NCBI GenBank assembly: GCA_963841845.1
Contig: CAWJEG010000007.1
Span: 618,722-682,721 of the forward strand
Direction: 5' to 3'
DNA: 64,000 bases
From: CAVVGZ01 sp963841845
Lineage (GTDB): Bacteria; Chloroflexota; Anaerolineae; Anaerolineales; Anaerolineaceae
Each line of letters opens with the position of its first letter. Positions within the stretch are counted from its first letter, which is position 1. The notes below the pieces were generated by a model. That model did not search any database. It worked only from the letters and a program-made list of their open reading frames with translations, and was not told the DNA's origin. The translations under genes were made by a program, and so were the position numbers. Below are positions 16,813-26,689 of this stretch, piece after piece.

Positions 16813-18255
16813 ATGAACGAAAACCAAAAGTATAAGTTGGCCCGGCGCACCCTGGTGATGAAGTTTGGCGGGACATCGGTTGGCACCACCCCTGCCCTTC
16901 AGCAGGTCATCCGCATTGTCCGGGATGCTCAGAATGACTGGCAGCGTGTGGTCGTGGTTATCTCTGCCCTATCTGGCGTGACCGACCTGTTGCTCAAGAC
17001 TGCCCACAGTGCCGCTGAAGGCAGCGCCATCGGGTTAAACGGCACCGAAAAGGAGCTGATGACCCGCCATCTCGGTATCGCGGATGATCTGGTCAGCAGC
17101 CTTGCCCGCCGTGAGCAGCTCAAGCAGGAAATTGGCCATCTTGTGGCTGAATTCAGCAACTTGTGCCACGCCATAGCCGTGATTGGTGAAGCCTCGCCGC
17201 GCGCCCTGGATGCCGTGGCAGCCCTGGGGGAGCGCATGTCGGTGCGCCTTCTGGCAGCCGCCCTGGAATCTGCCGGGATTCGTGCGATTTCGGTGGAAGC
17301 CACCCAGCTGATTGTCACCGATGAGCGTTTCCAGGCAGCCCACCCCGATTTTGAAGCCACCCGTATTGCGGCTGCCCGCATGCTGGAACCAATCCTTTCC
17401 CGGGGAGTTGTCCCTGTGGTGACCGGTTTTATTTCCGCCAGCAGCAGCGGGGTTACTACCACCCTGGGGCGCGGCGGCAGTGATTACTCGGCCGCCTTGC
17501 TGGCTTCTGTCCTTCAGGCAGATGAGGTTTGGATTTGGACAGATGTGGATGGGGTGATGACCAGCGACCCGCGCCTGGTGGAAAAAGCCCGCACCATCCC
17601 GGTCCTTTCCTACCGTGAGGTTGCTGAACTGGCTTTTTACGGCGCCAGGGTGCTCCATCCCAAAACAATCCGCCCGATCATTGATGCTGGCATCGCCCTG
17701 CGCGTTTGTAATACCTTCAATCCCGGGCATCCCGGCACCCGCATTGTCGATAAACACACTGAACAGGACATCACCGTCATCAAGGCGGTTACCGCCATCC
17801 AGGGGTTAAAGCTGATCACCCTGGAAGGGCGCGGTATGCTCGGCATCCCCGGGGTGGCTGCCCGCACCTTTGCAGCCGTGGCCGCCACGAAAACCAGCGT
17901 CCCGCTCATCTCGCAGGCATCCTCGGAGCAGTCCATTTGCTTTACCGTTCCGGAAGAATCCGCTGCCAGGGTGATTGCATCCCTGGAAGAGACCTTTGAC
18001 CGGGAAATCCAAAAAAATGACATCGATAGGGTCTGGGCAACTGCTGAGGTGGTTATCGTCACCGTGGTAGGAGCCGGGATGATCCACACCCCCGGTATTG
18101 CCGGCCGTATATTTACCGCCCTGGGTACTGCCGCTGTAAATGTGATTGCCATTGCGCAAGGGTCTTCCGAGGTATCGATTAGCATGGTGGTGAGCGCCGA
18201 AGATACCAGGGCAGCTCTCTATTCCCTGCATGAGCTGATCGTCAATAACGCATAG
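16813..18255 (+). CDS. lysC: Aspartate kinase
   Basis: Phosphorylates L-aspartate, the first step toward lysine, threonine, methionine and diaminopimelate. The 480 residues open with the kinase motif VMKFGGTSVG, followed by VVVVISALSGVTDLLL, TTTLGRGGSDYSAALLA and DEVWIWTDVDGVMTSDPR of the amino-acid kinase fold. Two ACT domains at the C-terminus (LITLEGRGMLGIPGVAARTFAAVA and VVGAGMIHTPGIAGRIFTAL) point to feedback control by end products. ATG 16813 is chosen over a TTG at 16687 whose extra 42 residues look unlike the family. It lies 67 bases upstream of the aspartate-semialdehyde dehydrogenase gene. Confidence 0.95.
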   Translation: MNENQKYKLARRTLVMKFGGTSVGTTPALQQVIRIVRDAQNDWQRVVVVISALSGVTDLLLKTAHSAAEGSAIGLNGTEKELMTRHLGIADDLVSSLARREQLKQEIGHLVAEFSNLCHAIAVIGEASPRALDAVAALGERMSVRLLAAALESAGIRAISVEATQLIVTDERFQAAHPDFEATRIAAARMLEPILSRGVVPVVTGFISASSSGVTTTLGRGGSDYSAALLASVLQADEVWIWTDVDGVMTSDPRLVEKARTIPVLSYREVAELAFYGARVLHPKTIRPIIDAGIALRVCNTFNPGHPGTRIVDKHTEQDITVIKAVTAIQGLKLITLEGRGMLGIPGVAARTFAAVAATKTSVPLISQASSEQSICFTVPEESAARVIASLEETFDREIQKNDIDRVWATAEVVIVTVVGAGMIHTPGIAGRIFTALGTAAVNVIAIAQGSSEVSISMVVSAEDTRAALYSLHELIVNNA

Positions 18256-18322
18256 GAAAAGTTCATGATTGTGTCCTTTGAAATATTCGGGTTGTATTTG
18301 GTTTGATTAAGGAGTAATTATA

Positions 18323-19384
18323 ATGACAGATAAAAAGATCCCTGTTGCCGTGCTCGCTGCCACAGGCAGCGTGGGGCAGCGTTTTGTCCAGTTATTGGAT
18401 GGACATCCCTGGTTTGAGGTGGTCGCCCTGACAGGTTCAGAACGAACCCGGGGGCAGCTTTACGGTGAAACCTGCCGCTGGCTGCTTCCAGAACCTATGC
18501 CTGCCTGGGCGCAGTCCATGCGTCTCGGTACCTCCAATCCGCAAGAAGTGCCGGTCCCGATCGTTTTTTCTGCACTCCCCGCCGATTCTGCCAGGGAAGT
18601 GGAACCCCTATTCGCCCGTGCCGGAGCGGCTGTTTTCTCCAACGCATCCGCATACCGCACAGACCCCCTGGTGCCGATCCTCCTGCCTGAGGTCAATGCC
18701 GACCAGGCCGCATTGGTCGAAATTCAGAAACGCCAGTATGGCTGGAGCGGCAGCATCGTCACCAATTCCAACTGCACCAGCACGGGTATGACCGTCTCCT
18801 TGAAACCTCTATTGGAGGCGTTCGGTATCAAGCGCGTTTTTGCCGTTTCTTTGCAGGCTCTTTCCGGGGCAGGTTATCCGGGAGTTGCCTCCATGGACAT
18901 CATCGATAATGTCATCCCCTATATCGCCAATGAAGAAGAGAAAGTGGAGCTTGAGCCGCTCAAGATGCTCGGCAAAATTCAAAATGACCAATTACAGCCT
19001 GCCAACTTCATCATCTCAGCTCACACCAATCGGGTGGCAGTCAGCGACGGGCATCTGGTATGCCTCTCCGTAGAATTGGGAAAAACAGTCCCGCTGTCTG
19101 ATGTGGAGGCGGTATTGGGCTCTTACCAGGCGCCCCTGCAAGCCCGGGACCTCCCTTCTGCTCCCCATCCTGTTATCCAGATTACCGAAAAACCAGACCG
19201 CCCGCAGCCGCGCCTGGATCGCATGGCTGGCAAAGGTATGACCACTGTTCTTGGCAGGCTGCGCAAGGACCCCCTCTTTGATATTAAATTCATCGTCCTC
19301 TCCCATAACACCATCCGGGGAGCTGCTGGTGGGTCGATCTACAATGCAGAGTTGTTGGTAAAACTGAAACTGGCAGGTGTTTAG
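18323..19384 (+). CDS. asd: Aspartate-semialdehyde dehydrogenase (archaeal/fungal type)
   Basis: Reduces aspartyl phosphate made by the preceding kinase to aspartate semialdehyde with NADPH. The 353 residues have the N-terminal NADP site VAVLAATGSVGQRFVQLL, the catalytic Cys in NSNCTSTGM, and the substrate-binding His region SAHTNRVAVSDGHLVCLSVE. The NCTSTG variant and GSIYNAELL end place it in the archaeal/fungal-like class rather than the classical E. coli type. AAGGAG precedes ATG 18323 by nine bases. It is probably cotranscribed with the kinase. Confidence 0.96.
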   Translation: MTDKKIPVAVLAATGSVGQRFVQLLDGHPWFEVVALTGSERTRGQLYGETCRWLLPEPMPAWAQSMRLGTSNPQEVPVPIVFSALPADSAREVEPLFARAGAAVFSNASAYRTDPLVPILLPEVNADQAALVEIQKRQYGWSGSIVTNSNCTSTGMTVSLKPLLEAFGIKRVFAVSLQALSGAGYPGVASMDIIDNVIPYIANEEEKVELEPLKMLGKIQNDQLQPANFIISAHTNRVAVSDGHLVCLSVELGKTVPLSDVEAVLGSYQAPLQARDLPSAPHPVIQITEKPDRPQPRLDRMAGKGMTTVLGRLRKDPLFDIKFIVLSHNTIRGAAGGSIYNAELLVKLKLAGV

Positions 19385-19431
19385 AGCATCCCCGGTATTT
19401 CATCACCCGCAATTCATGATAGAAGAGGGCT

Positions 19432-20106
19432 GTGATAGAATCAAAGGCAATGTTTCTACTTGCTTCCAATTCCCCCCGCCGGCGGCAGATGTTCGCCTGG
19501 ACAGGCTGGCCGTTTGAGGTGCACGCTGTCAATATTGACGAATCCCCTCTTCCCGGTGAAAAACCGCCATCTCATGTAAGCCGTCTCGCCGATCAAAAAG
19601 CGCTGGCTGCAAGATCATTGGTTGGTCAGTGGCAGTTCATCCTGGCCGCAGATACGATTGTTTCCATAGGGGATGAAATCCTGGGTAAACCGGCTGACCC
19701 CCGGGATGCTGTGGCCATGCTGCGCAAATTACGGGCTAAGGTTCACCAGGTATATACGGCCATTTCTATCCTTGAAATGCAAACGGGTAAACTAAAACGG
19801 GACCTGTGCATCTCCCAGGTGCCAATGCGTATGTATAATGATGGGGAAATAGAAAACTATGTTGCCAGCGGCGACCCGCTGGACAAGGCCGGCGCCTATG
19901 CTATCCAGAATGCCGGTTTTCATCCGGTTGAAAACTTCAGCGGCTGCTTTGCCAGTGTGGCAGGTTTGCCGCTTTGCCATATGCTTCGCCTGATGCAAAG
20001 CAATGGCGTCTACCCCGAAAGGGATATTCCTGGCACTTGCCAGGAAAACCTGCAGTATGAGTGTCCTGTATATCAAGGAATACTGGGACAGGTATGCGTT
20101 GAATAA
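19432..20106 (+). CDS. maf: Maf-family nucleoside triphosphate pyrophosphatase
   Basis: House-cleaning enzyme family that hydrolyses dTTP/UTP or modified NTPs. The N-terminal LLASNSPRRRQMF, middle ILAADTIVSIGDEILGKPAD and GDPLDKAGAYAIQNAGF segments are the Maf motifs. The start is GTG 19432 (AGAGGG just upstream) or ATG 19450; the conserved region begins right after the latter. The 30-residue tail after the Maf core is unusual and Cys-containing. It lies 12 bases upstream of the penicillin-binding protein gene and likely forms an operon with it and rsgA. Confidence 0.92.
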   Translation: MIESKAMFLLASNSPRRRQMFAWTGWPFEVHAVNIDESPLPGEKPPSHVSRLADQKALAARSLVGQWQFILAADTIVSIGDEILGKPADPRDAVAMLRKLRAKVHQVYTAISILEMQTGKLKRDLCISQVPMRMYNDGEIENYVASGDPLDKAGAYAIQNAGFHPVENFSGCFASVAGLPLCHMLRLMQSNGVYPERDIPGTCQENLQYECPVYQGILGQVCVE

Positions 20107-20118
20107 TTTGAGGTTAAG

Positions 20119-22369
20119 ATGAAGCGAAGACTCAGTCTATTCTTTTTGGTGATCATCCTGGCAGTCGTCTCCTGCTCTCCAGCCAGCGAGGTTCTTCCTA
20201 CTGTATCAACAACAGCCAGTGCCCCCCTGCCAACCCCGCGCCTGAAAATTACCGAGGCACCTGATGCGCAAACAGCAGCTGAAAGTTTTTTAAGCTACTG
20301 GCGGGCTGAAGACTACGAAAATATGTATGCCATGCTTTCCCGGGTAAGCCGGGATGCCATCCCCTTCGAGCAGTTTGTCGCCCGCTACAAGGATGCAGCA
20401 GCCAGCCTGACCCTGCAGGAACTCAACTCCCAGATCTTATCCACATTAACCAATCCGGCCAGTGCCCAGGTGGCTTACCGCTCCACTTTTGGTACTTCCA
20501 TGTTTGAACAGATACAACGGGATATGATCATGAACCTGGTGCTTGAAGACAACACCTGGCGCATTCTATGGGAAGATGGATTAATCCTTCCGGAGCTCAG
20601 CGGCGGCAATCGCCTGGCCCTGGATATCAAATCGCCGTCACGCGGCAGTATCAAAGACATCAATGGCACCAACCTGGCTTCCCAGGCGGATGCCGTTGCT
20701 GTCGGCATCATCCCCAGCCAGGTGCCCAATGGTCAGGCAGGCTTTTTATTGTCCCAGGCATCCAGCCTGACCGGTAAGGACCTGCGCACCGTGAACGATA
20801 TCTATGAGCGCGACTTTAATGAATGGTATATTGCCATTGGGGAAGCTCTCCTGCAGTCCGTGCAGGATCTCCAGCAGCGCTACCCCAGTTTAATCAACAA
20901 TGCCGGCCTTCAATTCCGGGAATACAGCAGCCGTTTCTATCCTGAGGGCGGCATTGCTCCACATGCTATAGGATACACGCTATCCATCCCGGTAGAACAG
21001 TTGGAGGAGTACCAGCGCCTCGGGTATCCAAACGATGGAAAAATTGGCGCCTCAGGGTTGGAAAAATGGGGTGAGGAGTACCTGGCAGGTAAGCGCGGTT
21101 CATCTCTGTATGTCGTTGATCCCAGGGGGCAGGTAGTTACCCGCCTTGCCCAGAACGAATCCAGGCCATCCAGCAATATTTACACCACCCTGGATGCTGA
21201 TTTACAGGCTGAAGTGCAGCGCTCTATTGATGGTTTCAAAGGTTCTGCCGTTGTCATCGAGCGGGATACCGGACGTATCCTGGCGATGGCATCGTCACCA
21301 TCCTTTGACCAAAACCTGTTAGATCCGAACAATTACAATTCCATTTACCGCCAGGGCGAAATTTTTAACTCTCCGGATCTTCCATTATTAAATCGGGCCA
21401 CCCAGAGCTCTTATCCGGTCGGATCCGTTTTTAAGATCATCACCATGGCGGCGGGACTTGAAAGTGGTTTATTTTCAAAAGATACGGTATATAACTGCGG
21501 GCATGAATTTACCGATTTGGCAGGTCTGACATTATATGACTGGACCTATGCCAAGGAAGTATCCCCCAGTGGAGACCTGAATTTGATGGAAGGACTGATG
21601 CGCTCATGCAATCCCTGGTTCTGGCATATCGGGCTCGAACTTTTCCGCAATGGTAAAGACCAATTACCTCGCCGAAATGGCGCGTGCCTTCGGTCTGGGA
21701 AGCCCTACCGGGATAGATCAGGTCCCTGAGGATAGCGGTAGTATCCAGGATGTTGCCAGTGAGGGAGATGCTGTCCAGCTGGCAATCGGCCAGGGCACCA
21801 TGCTGGCTACTCCGCTTCAGATTGCGAATATGGTCGCTGCAGTTGGTAACGGTGGTACGCTTTACAAGCCTCAACTTGTGGAACGCATCGAAGCATTGGA
21901 TGGCACAGAAGTATTCAAATTTGAGCCGGAAGTCATCCGCCAGCTCCCGGTTTCCCCGGAAAATCTTAAAGCCATTCAGGACGCCATGAACATGGTGGTC
22001 AACAACACCCGCGGTACTGCCTACCGTAGTTTCTTGGGGATGAACTATAAGATCCATGCCAAAACAGGTTCCGCCACCACTTCCGTTGAAGATCCGCATT
22101 CCTGGTTTGCCGGATATACCGATGAAAGACGGGAGGATTTACCGGATATTGCTATAGCGGTTATCGCAGAGAACGCCGGGGAAGGTTCCGAAATTTCCGC
22201 CAAGATCTTCCGCAGGATTCTGGAAGTCTATTATGAAGGCCAGCCGCGCACCCTCTATCCGTGGGAATCCTCCTTCTATATAACCAGCACACCAACCCCG
22301 CTGCCAACCAATACCGCCACTGCCGGTCCTCCTCCGACCGATGAGCCAACAGAAACCCCTGAGCCATGA
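20119..22369 (+). CDS. Penicillin-binding protein, MecA-N/transpeptidase type (frameshift near 21655-21660)
   Basis: Peptidoglycan transpeptidase of about 749 residues read across one break. The signal MKRRLSLFFLVIILAVVSC is a lipoprotein type with Cys at 19. An NTF2-like MecA-N domain (AAESFLSYWRAEDYENMYAMLS) and the dimerisation domain (SRGSIKDINGTNLASQ) follow. In the transpeptidase domain the nucleophile Ser436 is in SVFK (436-439), SCN is at 496-498, and KTG (22061-22069) lies after the break. The first frame runs to 21729; removing one base in AAAGACC restores FRNGK-TNYLAEMARAFGLG. Without that correction the enzyme would lack KTG and be inactive. The tail is Thr/Pro-rich. The stop overlaps the rsgA start (ATGA). 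Confidence 0.88.
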
Positions 22370-23307
22370 GTTCAGAAAATCAGACCGGTTTAGTCACCCG
22401 TTACCAGGCTGATTATTTCGTTGTCCAAAACGGAACGGAAACATTGGTATGCAAGCTGCGCGGTCGGCTGAAACGCGGTCCGGCTGTCGGTGACCTGGTA
22501 GTTATTGGCGATATAGTCCACTTTCTGCGTTTATCAGACGGTACAGGGGTTATTGAAAAAGTAGAGCCCCGGCATCGTGCCCTGGTACGCATGTCGCCCA
22601 CCCCAAAAGGGGTATATGAGCAGGTCCTTCTTGCGAATCCCGACCAGGCGGTGCTGGTTTTTTCCTGTGCAAAACCGGAACCTCATCTGCGCATGCTGGA
22701 CCGCTTCCTGGTCATCTGTGAACGTGAAGGCATTCCCCCCCTCATCGTTGCCAACAAAGTGGACTTGATTGGACTGCCTGCCGCTGGTGAGATATTCGCT
22801 CCTTACCCCCCGCTGGGTTACCCGGTGATTTTCACATCAGCCGTCAGCAAGGAAGGCGTGGATGTCCTGCATGATCATTTATCCGGAAAAATTTCTGCCC
22901 TGGCTGGTCCCTCCGGGGTAGGCAAAACCAGTCTGTTAAATGCCATTCAACCCCTCCTGGGAAAAAAGGTCAAAACAGTGAGCAAGGCCACCTCAAAAGG
23001 GCGCCACAGCACCGTTGTAAGGGAGTTGATCCCGTTAGAGCACGGCGGATATGTGGCTGACCTGCCCGGTTTACGCGCTTTGGAATTATGGGATATCGAG
23101 CCGGAAGAGCTGGATGGATACTTTCCAGAACTGCGTCCCCTGGTCCAGTTCTGCCAGTTCAATGACTGTACCCACCGCAGCGAACCGGGATGCGCAGTGC
23201 GCCTGGCGGTCTCCGAAGGCAAAGTCCACCCGGAGCGCCATCAATCCTACCTCAGAATGCGCTTTGGTGACTCTATAGATACCGTCCCATCAGACGACCT
23301 GGCCTGA
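22366..23307 (+). CDS. rsgA: Ribosome small-subunit maturation GTPase RsgA
   Basis: Circularly permuted GTPase that checks late 30S assembly. The order of motifs is diagnostic: an N-terminal OB fold, then G4 NKVDL, then the P-loop GPSGVGKTSLLN, then DLPGLRAL. The C-terminal zinc knuckle is CQFNDCTHRSEPGCAV. The 313 residues match the family. The start overlaps the stop of the penicillin-binding protein gene by four bases, implying translational coupling. Confidence 0.96.
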   Translation: MSSENQTGLVTRYQADYFVVQNGTETLVCKLRGRLKRGPAVGDLVVIGDIVHFLRLSDGTGVIEKVEPRHRALVRMSPTPKGVYEQVLLANPDQAVLVFSCAKPEPHLRMLDRFLVICEREGIPPLIVANKVDLIGLPAAGEIFAPYPPLGYPVIFTSAVSKEGVDVLHDHLSGKISALAGPSGVGKTSLLNAIQPLLGKKVKTVSKATSKGRHSTVVRELIPLEHGGYVADLPGLRALELWDIEPEELDGYFPELRPLVQFCQFNDCTHRSEPGCAVRLAVSEGKVHPERHQSYLRMRFGDSIDTVPSDDLA

Positions 23308-23322
23308 ATCCGGTTAATTTTC

Positions 23323-24369
23323 TTATAGCCCCTCAGAAAATACCTTCTTGAAAATTTGGACGGTGTCTTCAATATCCGTGTCTTGAATCCAGTAATGGGT
23401 TACCAGCCGGATCAGGCGCGGACCATGTGCATTGCACAGCAGGCCATGCTGTTTTAACTTTTCCACGACCTGTTTTGCATCCTGGGGGAATTCCATGCTT
23501 ACAGCAAGGTGTAGAATATTTGTAGCCGGCGGGTCTTCCATCAGTTGCAAGCCCGCTATGGGTTTGAGACCAGCCGCCAGTAGTTTCATGCGGCGGTGAT
23601 CTTCGGCAAGACGTTCTACATTTTCCTCTAGGGCAACAATGCCGGCAGCAGCCAGAATCCCTGCCTGGCGCATTCCCCCTCCAAGCATTTTTCGGTTTTT
23701 GCGTGCCCGCTTGATAAACTCCGCACTGCCGCACAGCAGCGATCCAACCGGGGCAGACAAACCCTTACTCAGGCAGAAAGTTATTGAATCAGCAGGTTCT
23801 GCCAGTTCACTGGCCTCTACTCCCAGGGCAACCGCCGCATTAAAAATGCGTGCCCCGTCGATATGCAGCCTGATGCCGCCTTCCCGGGCAATCTGGCTCA
23901 CCTGGCGTGTATAAGCCGCAGTGATCGGTACACCCCCGCATACCGAATGGGTATTTTCCAGCACGATCAGGCGTGTGGGAGGGAAGTGAATATTGTCTTC
24001 GCGGATAACTGCCAGGATCTCCTCCAGCTTCAGGGTGCCATCCGGCTGGTTGTTGAGCGTGTTCATCATCACCCCGGCCAGCGCTGCCGATCCGCCCACC
24101 TCATCATAAAAGATGTGGGATTGCTTTCCGACGATGACTTCATCCCCCCGCTGGCAGTGGGTCATCGTCGCTATAAGGTTGCCCATTGTCCCTGAAGCAA
24201 CAAACAGGGCTGATTCCTTTCCCATACGCCGGGCTGCCAATTTTTCCAGCTGGTTTATGGTTGGGTCATCGCCATAGACATCATCGCCTACATCTGCAGA
24301 TGCTATTGCTTTCCACATGGATGGTGTTGGTTTTGTAACCGTATCTGAACGCATATCAATGAGCGGCAT
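23323..24369 (-). CDS. ltaE: Low-specificity L-threonine aldolase
   Basis: PLP enzyme splitting L-threonine or allo-threonine into glycine and acetaldehyde. The N-terminus MIDMRSDTVTKPT follows the family pattern, as do GDDVYGDDPTINQLE and the PLP lysine in FCLSKGLSAPVGS. The 348 residues are the usual length. It converges on rsgA with a 15-base gap and is transcribed alone. Confidence 0.95.
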   Translation of the reverse strand: MPLIDMRSDTVTKPTPSMWKAIASADVGDDVYGDDPTINQLEKLAARRMGKESALFVASGTMGNLIATMTHCQRGDEVIVGKQSHIFYDEVGGSAALAGVMMNTLNNQPDGTLKLEEILAVIREDNIHFPPTRLIVLENTHSVCGGVPITAAYTRQVSQIAREGGIRLHIDGARIFNAAVALGVEASELAEPADSITFCLSKGLSAPVGSLLCGSAEFIKRARKNRKMLGGGMRQAGILAAAGIVALEENVERLAEDHRRMKLLAAGLKPIAGLQLMEDPPATNILHLAVSMEFPQDAKQVVEKLKQHGLLCNAHGPRLIRLVTHYWIQDTDIEDTVQIFKKVFSEGL

Positions 24370-24640
24370 GATTCCCTGCTCCTTCTGTGGTTGATTTAGG
24401 TATATTCTTAATTATTATTTTCCAGCCAGTCCAACATCGGCATTTTCCGGGTTGAAGAAAGGATCAATGAAAACCAGGTTCTATCATATCATTCCTTTGG
24501 AAATGAGATAAAGAAAAAATGTTAAATTCGAAGAGAAAGCAGCTTACCAGGCTTCGCATCCAGGAATGGATTAGAATTAGTACTATTACTCCTATGATGA
24601 CTTTAACAATACATACATCCGGCATACGAGGGATGGATAA

Positions 24641-26563
24641 ATGATGGGACTCCATGGACCAGCCTTCAGGGCTTCCCTGAGTACTGAAGACGAAAAGCCG
24701 AAAGTAACCCGGGAATTGATGAAAAGGGTGCTCAGCTATTCCTGGCCTTACCGCTGGAAGATTGCGGCAATGCTGGTAATTATTTTAATAAAAACCGGGC
24801 TGGATCTCTTGAGGCCGTTGATTCTAAGAAATTTAATCGATGTCACCATCCCTTCCAAGGACATAACCCGCTTGATTGAGCTAACCATCGCTTTGCTGCT
24901 CATACCGACCCTCACTGGCTGGATCGGGGTGTGGCAGAGGCGGCTGAACTCCCAGGTTGGCGAGGGAGTCATTTATGACCTGAGGGTTGCCCTCTTCTCC
25001 AGGTTGCAGCGTATGTCTCTCCGGTTTTTTACTCACACCAAGGTCGGGGAACTGATGAGCAGGTTGAATAATGATGTCATCGGCGCCCAAAATGCCATCA
25101 GCAACACCATTGTCAGCATCATTACCGATATCGTCCAGGCTGTTTCCGTGCTCGTGGTCATGATCGCCCTTGAGTGGCGTCTGACGATTATCAGCATTAT
25201 TATCGTACCCCTCTTCATTCTGGCTGCCAGGCAAATTGGAAACAGGCTGCGTGACATTGCCCGCAAGCAAATGGATGCCAATGCCAGGATGAATGCCATG
25301 ATGATCGAGACCCTTAATATCAGTGGTGCCATGCTGGTAAAGCTGTTTGGACGGATTGAAACAGAAATTGATCGCTTCTCCAGCCGGGCTGGAAAAGTAC
25401 GCGACTGGGGTATTGAGCGGGCGGTGGTCGGAAGTTCATTTTTTATGGTGATCGGTTTACTGGGAGCCATAGGGACTGCCCTGGTGTACGGCATTGGCGG
25501 GTACCTGGTTATTAATGGCACATTCAGTATAGGGATGATCGTCGCCTTTGGCGCTTACCTTGGCACACTCTATTCTGCCTTGCAGGGGTTGTCCACTGCT
25601 CCGGTTGAATTTGCCACCTCAGTGGTCAGTTTCGAACGGGTTTTTGAGGTCATCGATTTGCCCCAGGATATTCAGGAGGTAAAATACCCGCTTTCGATCG
25701 ATAAGGTTGAAGGCAGGCTGGAATTCATCAATGTATCCTTTAAATACGATGTGAATGAGAATATCTTGCTGCGTGATGTACAGCGCTTCGGCAGGAATGC
25801 AGATGTGGAAGCAGTCCTCTCCGGGGTAGAGGAGGTAAAAATCCCGGGTGAAAGCATTCCAAAGAGCCAGGCACGCGAACATGCCCTGAAAAATATCAAT
25901 GTTCTTATTAAACCGGGGCAGCTGATAGCCCTGGTGGGGCCAAGCGGCGCCGGGAAAACAACCTTAACCTACCTGATTCCCAGGCTGTACGATCCTACTG
26001 AAGGGAACATCCTCCTGGATGGATATAATTTACGGAATTTCAAGGTTGATTCCCTGGCAAACTTCATCGGCATGGTCACCCAGGAAACCCATCTCTTCCA
26101 TGACACCATCCGCACGAATTTGCTGTATGCCAGGCTGGATGCTGCCCAGGAAGAACTGGAGGCAGCCGCAAAAATCGCCAATATCCACGATTTTGTCAGT
26201 GCACTGCCAGAGGGCTACGATACCGTTGTAGGTGAGCGGGGCTACCGCCTGAGCGGCGGGGAGAAACAGCGCATCGCCATCGCCCGGGTTATTCTGAAGA
26301 ATCCCTCCATCCTCGTCCTGGACGAAGCTACCAGCCATCTGGACAGTGAATCGGAGGCGCTCATCCAGGAAGCTCTCAAGCGCATCATGGCCAACCGCAC
26401 CAGCATCGTTATTGCCCACCGCCTGTCTACTATCCTGGCAGCCGACCTGATCCTGGTCATTGACCGCGGTGAAATCGTCGAACGCGGTACCCACGACACG
26501 CTCCTGGAGCAGGGCGGCTTGTATGCTCAACTGTACGAAACCCAATTTAAGCGTGAGCCCTGA
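24641..26563 (+). CDS. ABC exporter (fused membrane and ATPase domains) with insertion in the ATPase domain
   Basis: MsbA/MDR-type half transporter, 640 residues. The N-terminal six-helix domain (about 30-330) is followed by an ATPase domain with Walker A GPSGAGKTT, signature RLSGGEKQRIAIARVIL, Walker B SILVLDEATSHLDSE and switch His in VIAHRLST. Between the A-loop strand (VSFKYD, about residue 367) and the Walker A there are about 38 extra residues (DVQRFGRNADVEAVLSGVEE... and SIPKSQAREHALK) not found in ordinary members. All catalytic motifs are intact, so the insertion is probably tolerated or regulatory. Substrate unknown; it probably acts as a homodimer because no partner gene is adjacent. 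Confidence 0.93.
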   Translation: MMGLHGPAFRASLSTEDEKPKVTRELMKRVLSYSWPYRWKIAAMLVIILIKTGLDLLRPLILRNLIDVTIPSKDITRLIELTIALLLIPTLTGWIGVWQRRLNSQVGEGVIYDLRVALFSRLQRMSLRFFTHTKVGELMSRLNNDVIGAQNAISNTIVSIITDIVQAVSVLVVMIALEWRLTIISIIIVPLFILAARQIGNRLRDIARKQMDANARMNAMMIETLNISGAMLVKLFGRIETEIDRFSSRAGKVRDWGIERAVVGSSFFMVIGLLGAIGTALVYGIGGYLVINGTFSIGMIVAFGAYLGTLYSALQGLSTAPVEFATSVVSFERVFEVIDLPQDIQEVKYPLSIDKVEGRLEFINVSFKYDVNENILLRDVQRFGRNADVEAVLSGVEEVKIPGESIPKSQAREHALKNINVLIKPGQLIALVGPSGAGKTTLTYLIPRLYDPTEGNILLDGYNLRNFKVDSLANFIGMVTQETHLFHDTIRTNLLYARLDAAQEELEAAAKIANIHDFVSALPEGYDTVVGERGYRLSGGEKQRIAIARVILKNPSILVLDEATSHLDSESEALIQEALKRIMANRTSIVIAHRLSTILAADLILVIDRGEIVERGTHDTLLEQGGLYAQLYETQFKREP

Positions 26564-26689
26564 CCTATTTATGATAAATGCACAACCGGGCCTCCATATC
26601 GATCCATAATTTGAAATGGCTATATCTGCCTTGCATTGATGAATAGTATGTTAAACTAGGCTTGAAAAGACAGGAATAAGGAAAAGGTT

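Noticed and set aside
26030..26545. Long minus-strand open frame opposite the ABC exporter
   Set aside because: Antisense to catalytic motifs of the exporter; no protein-family features.
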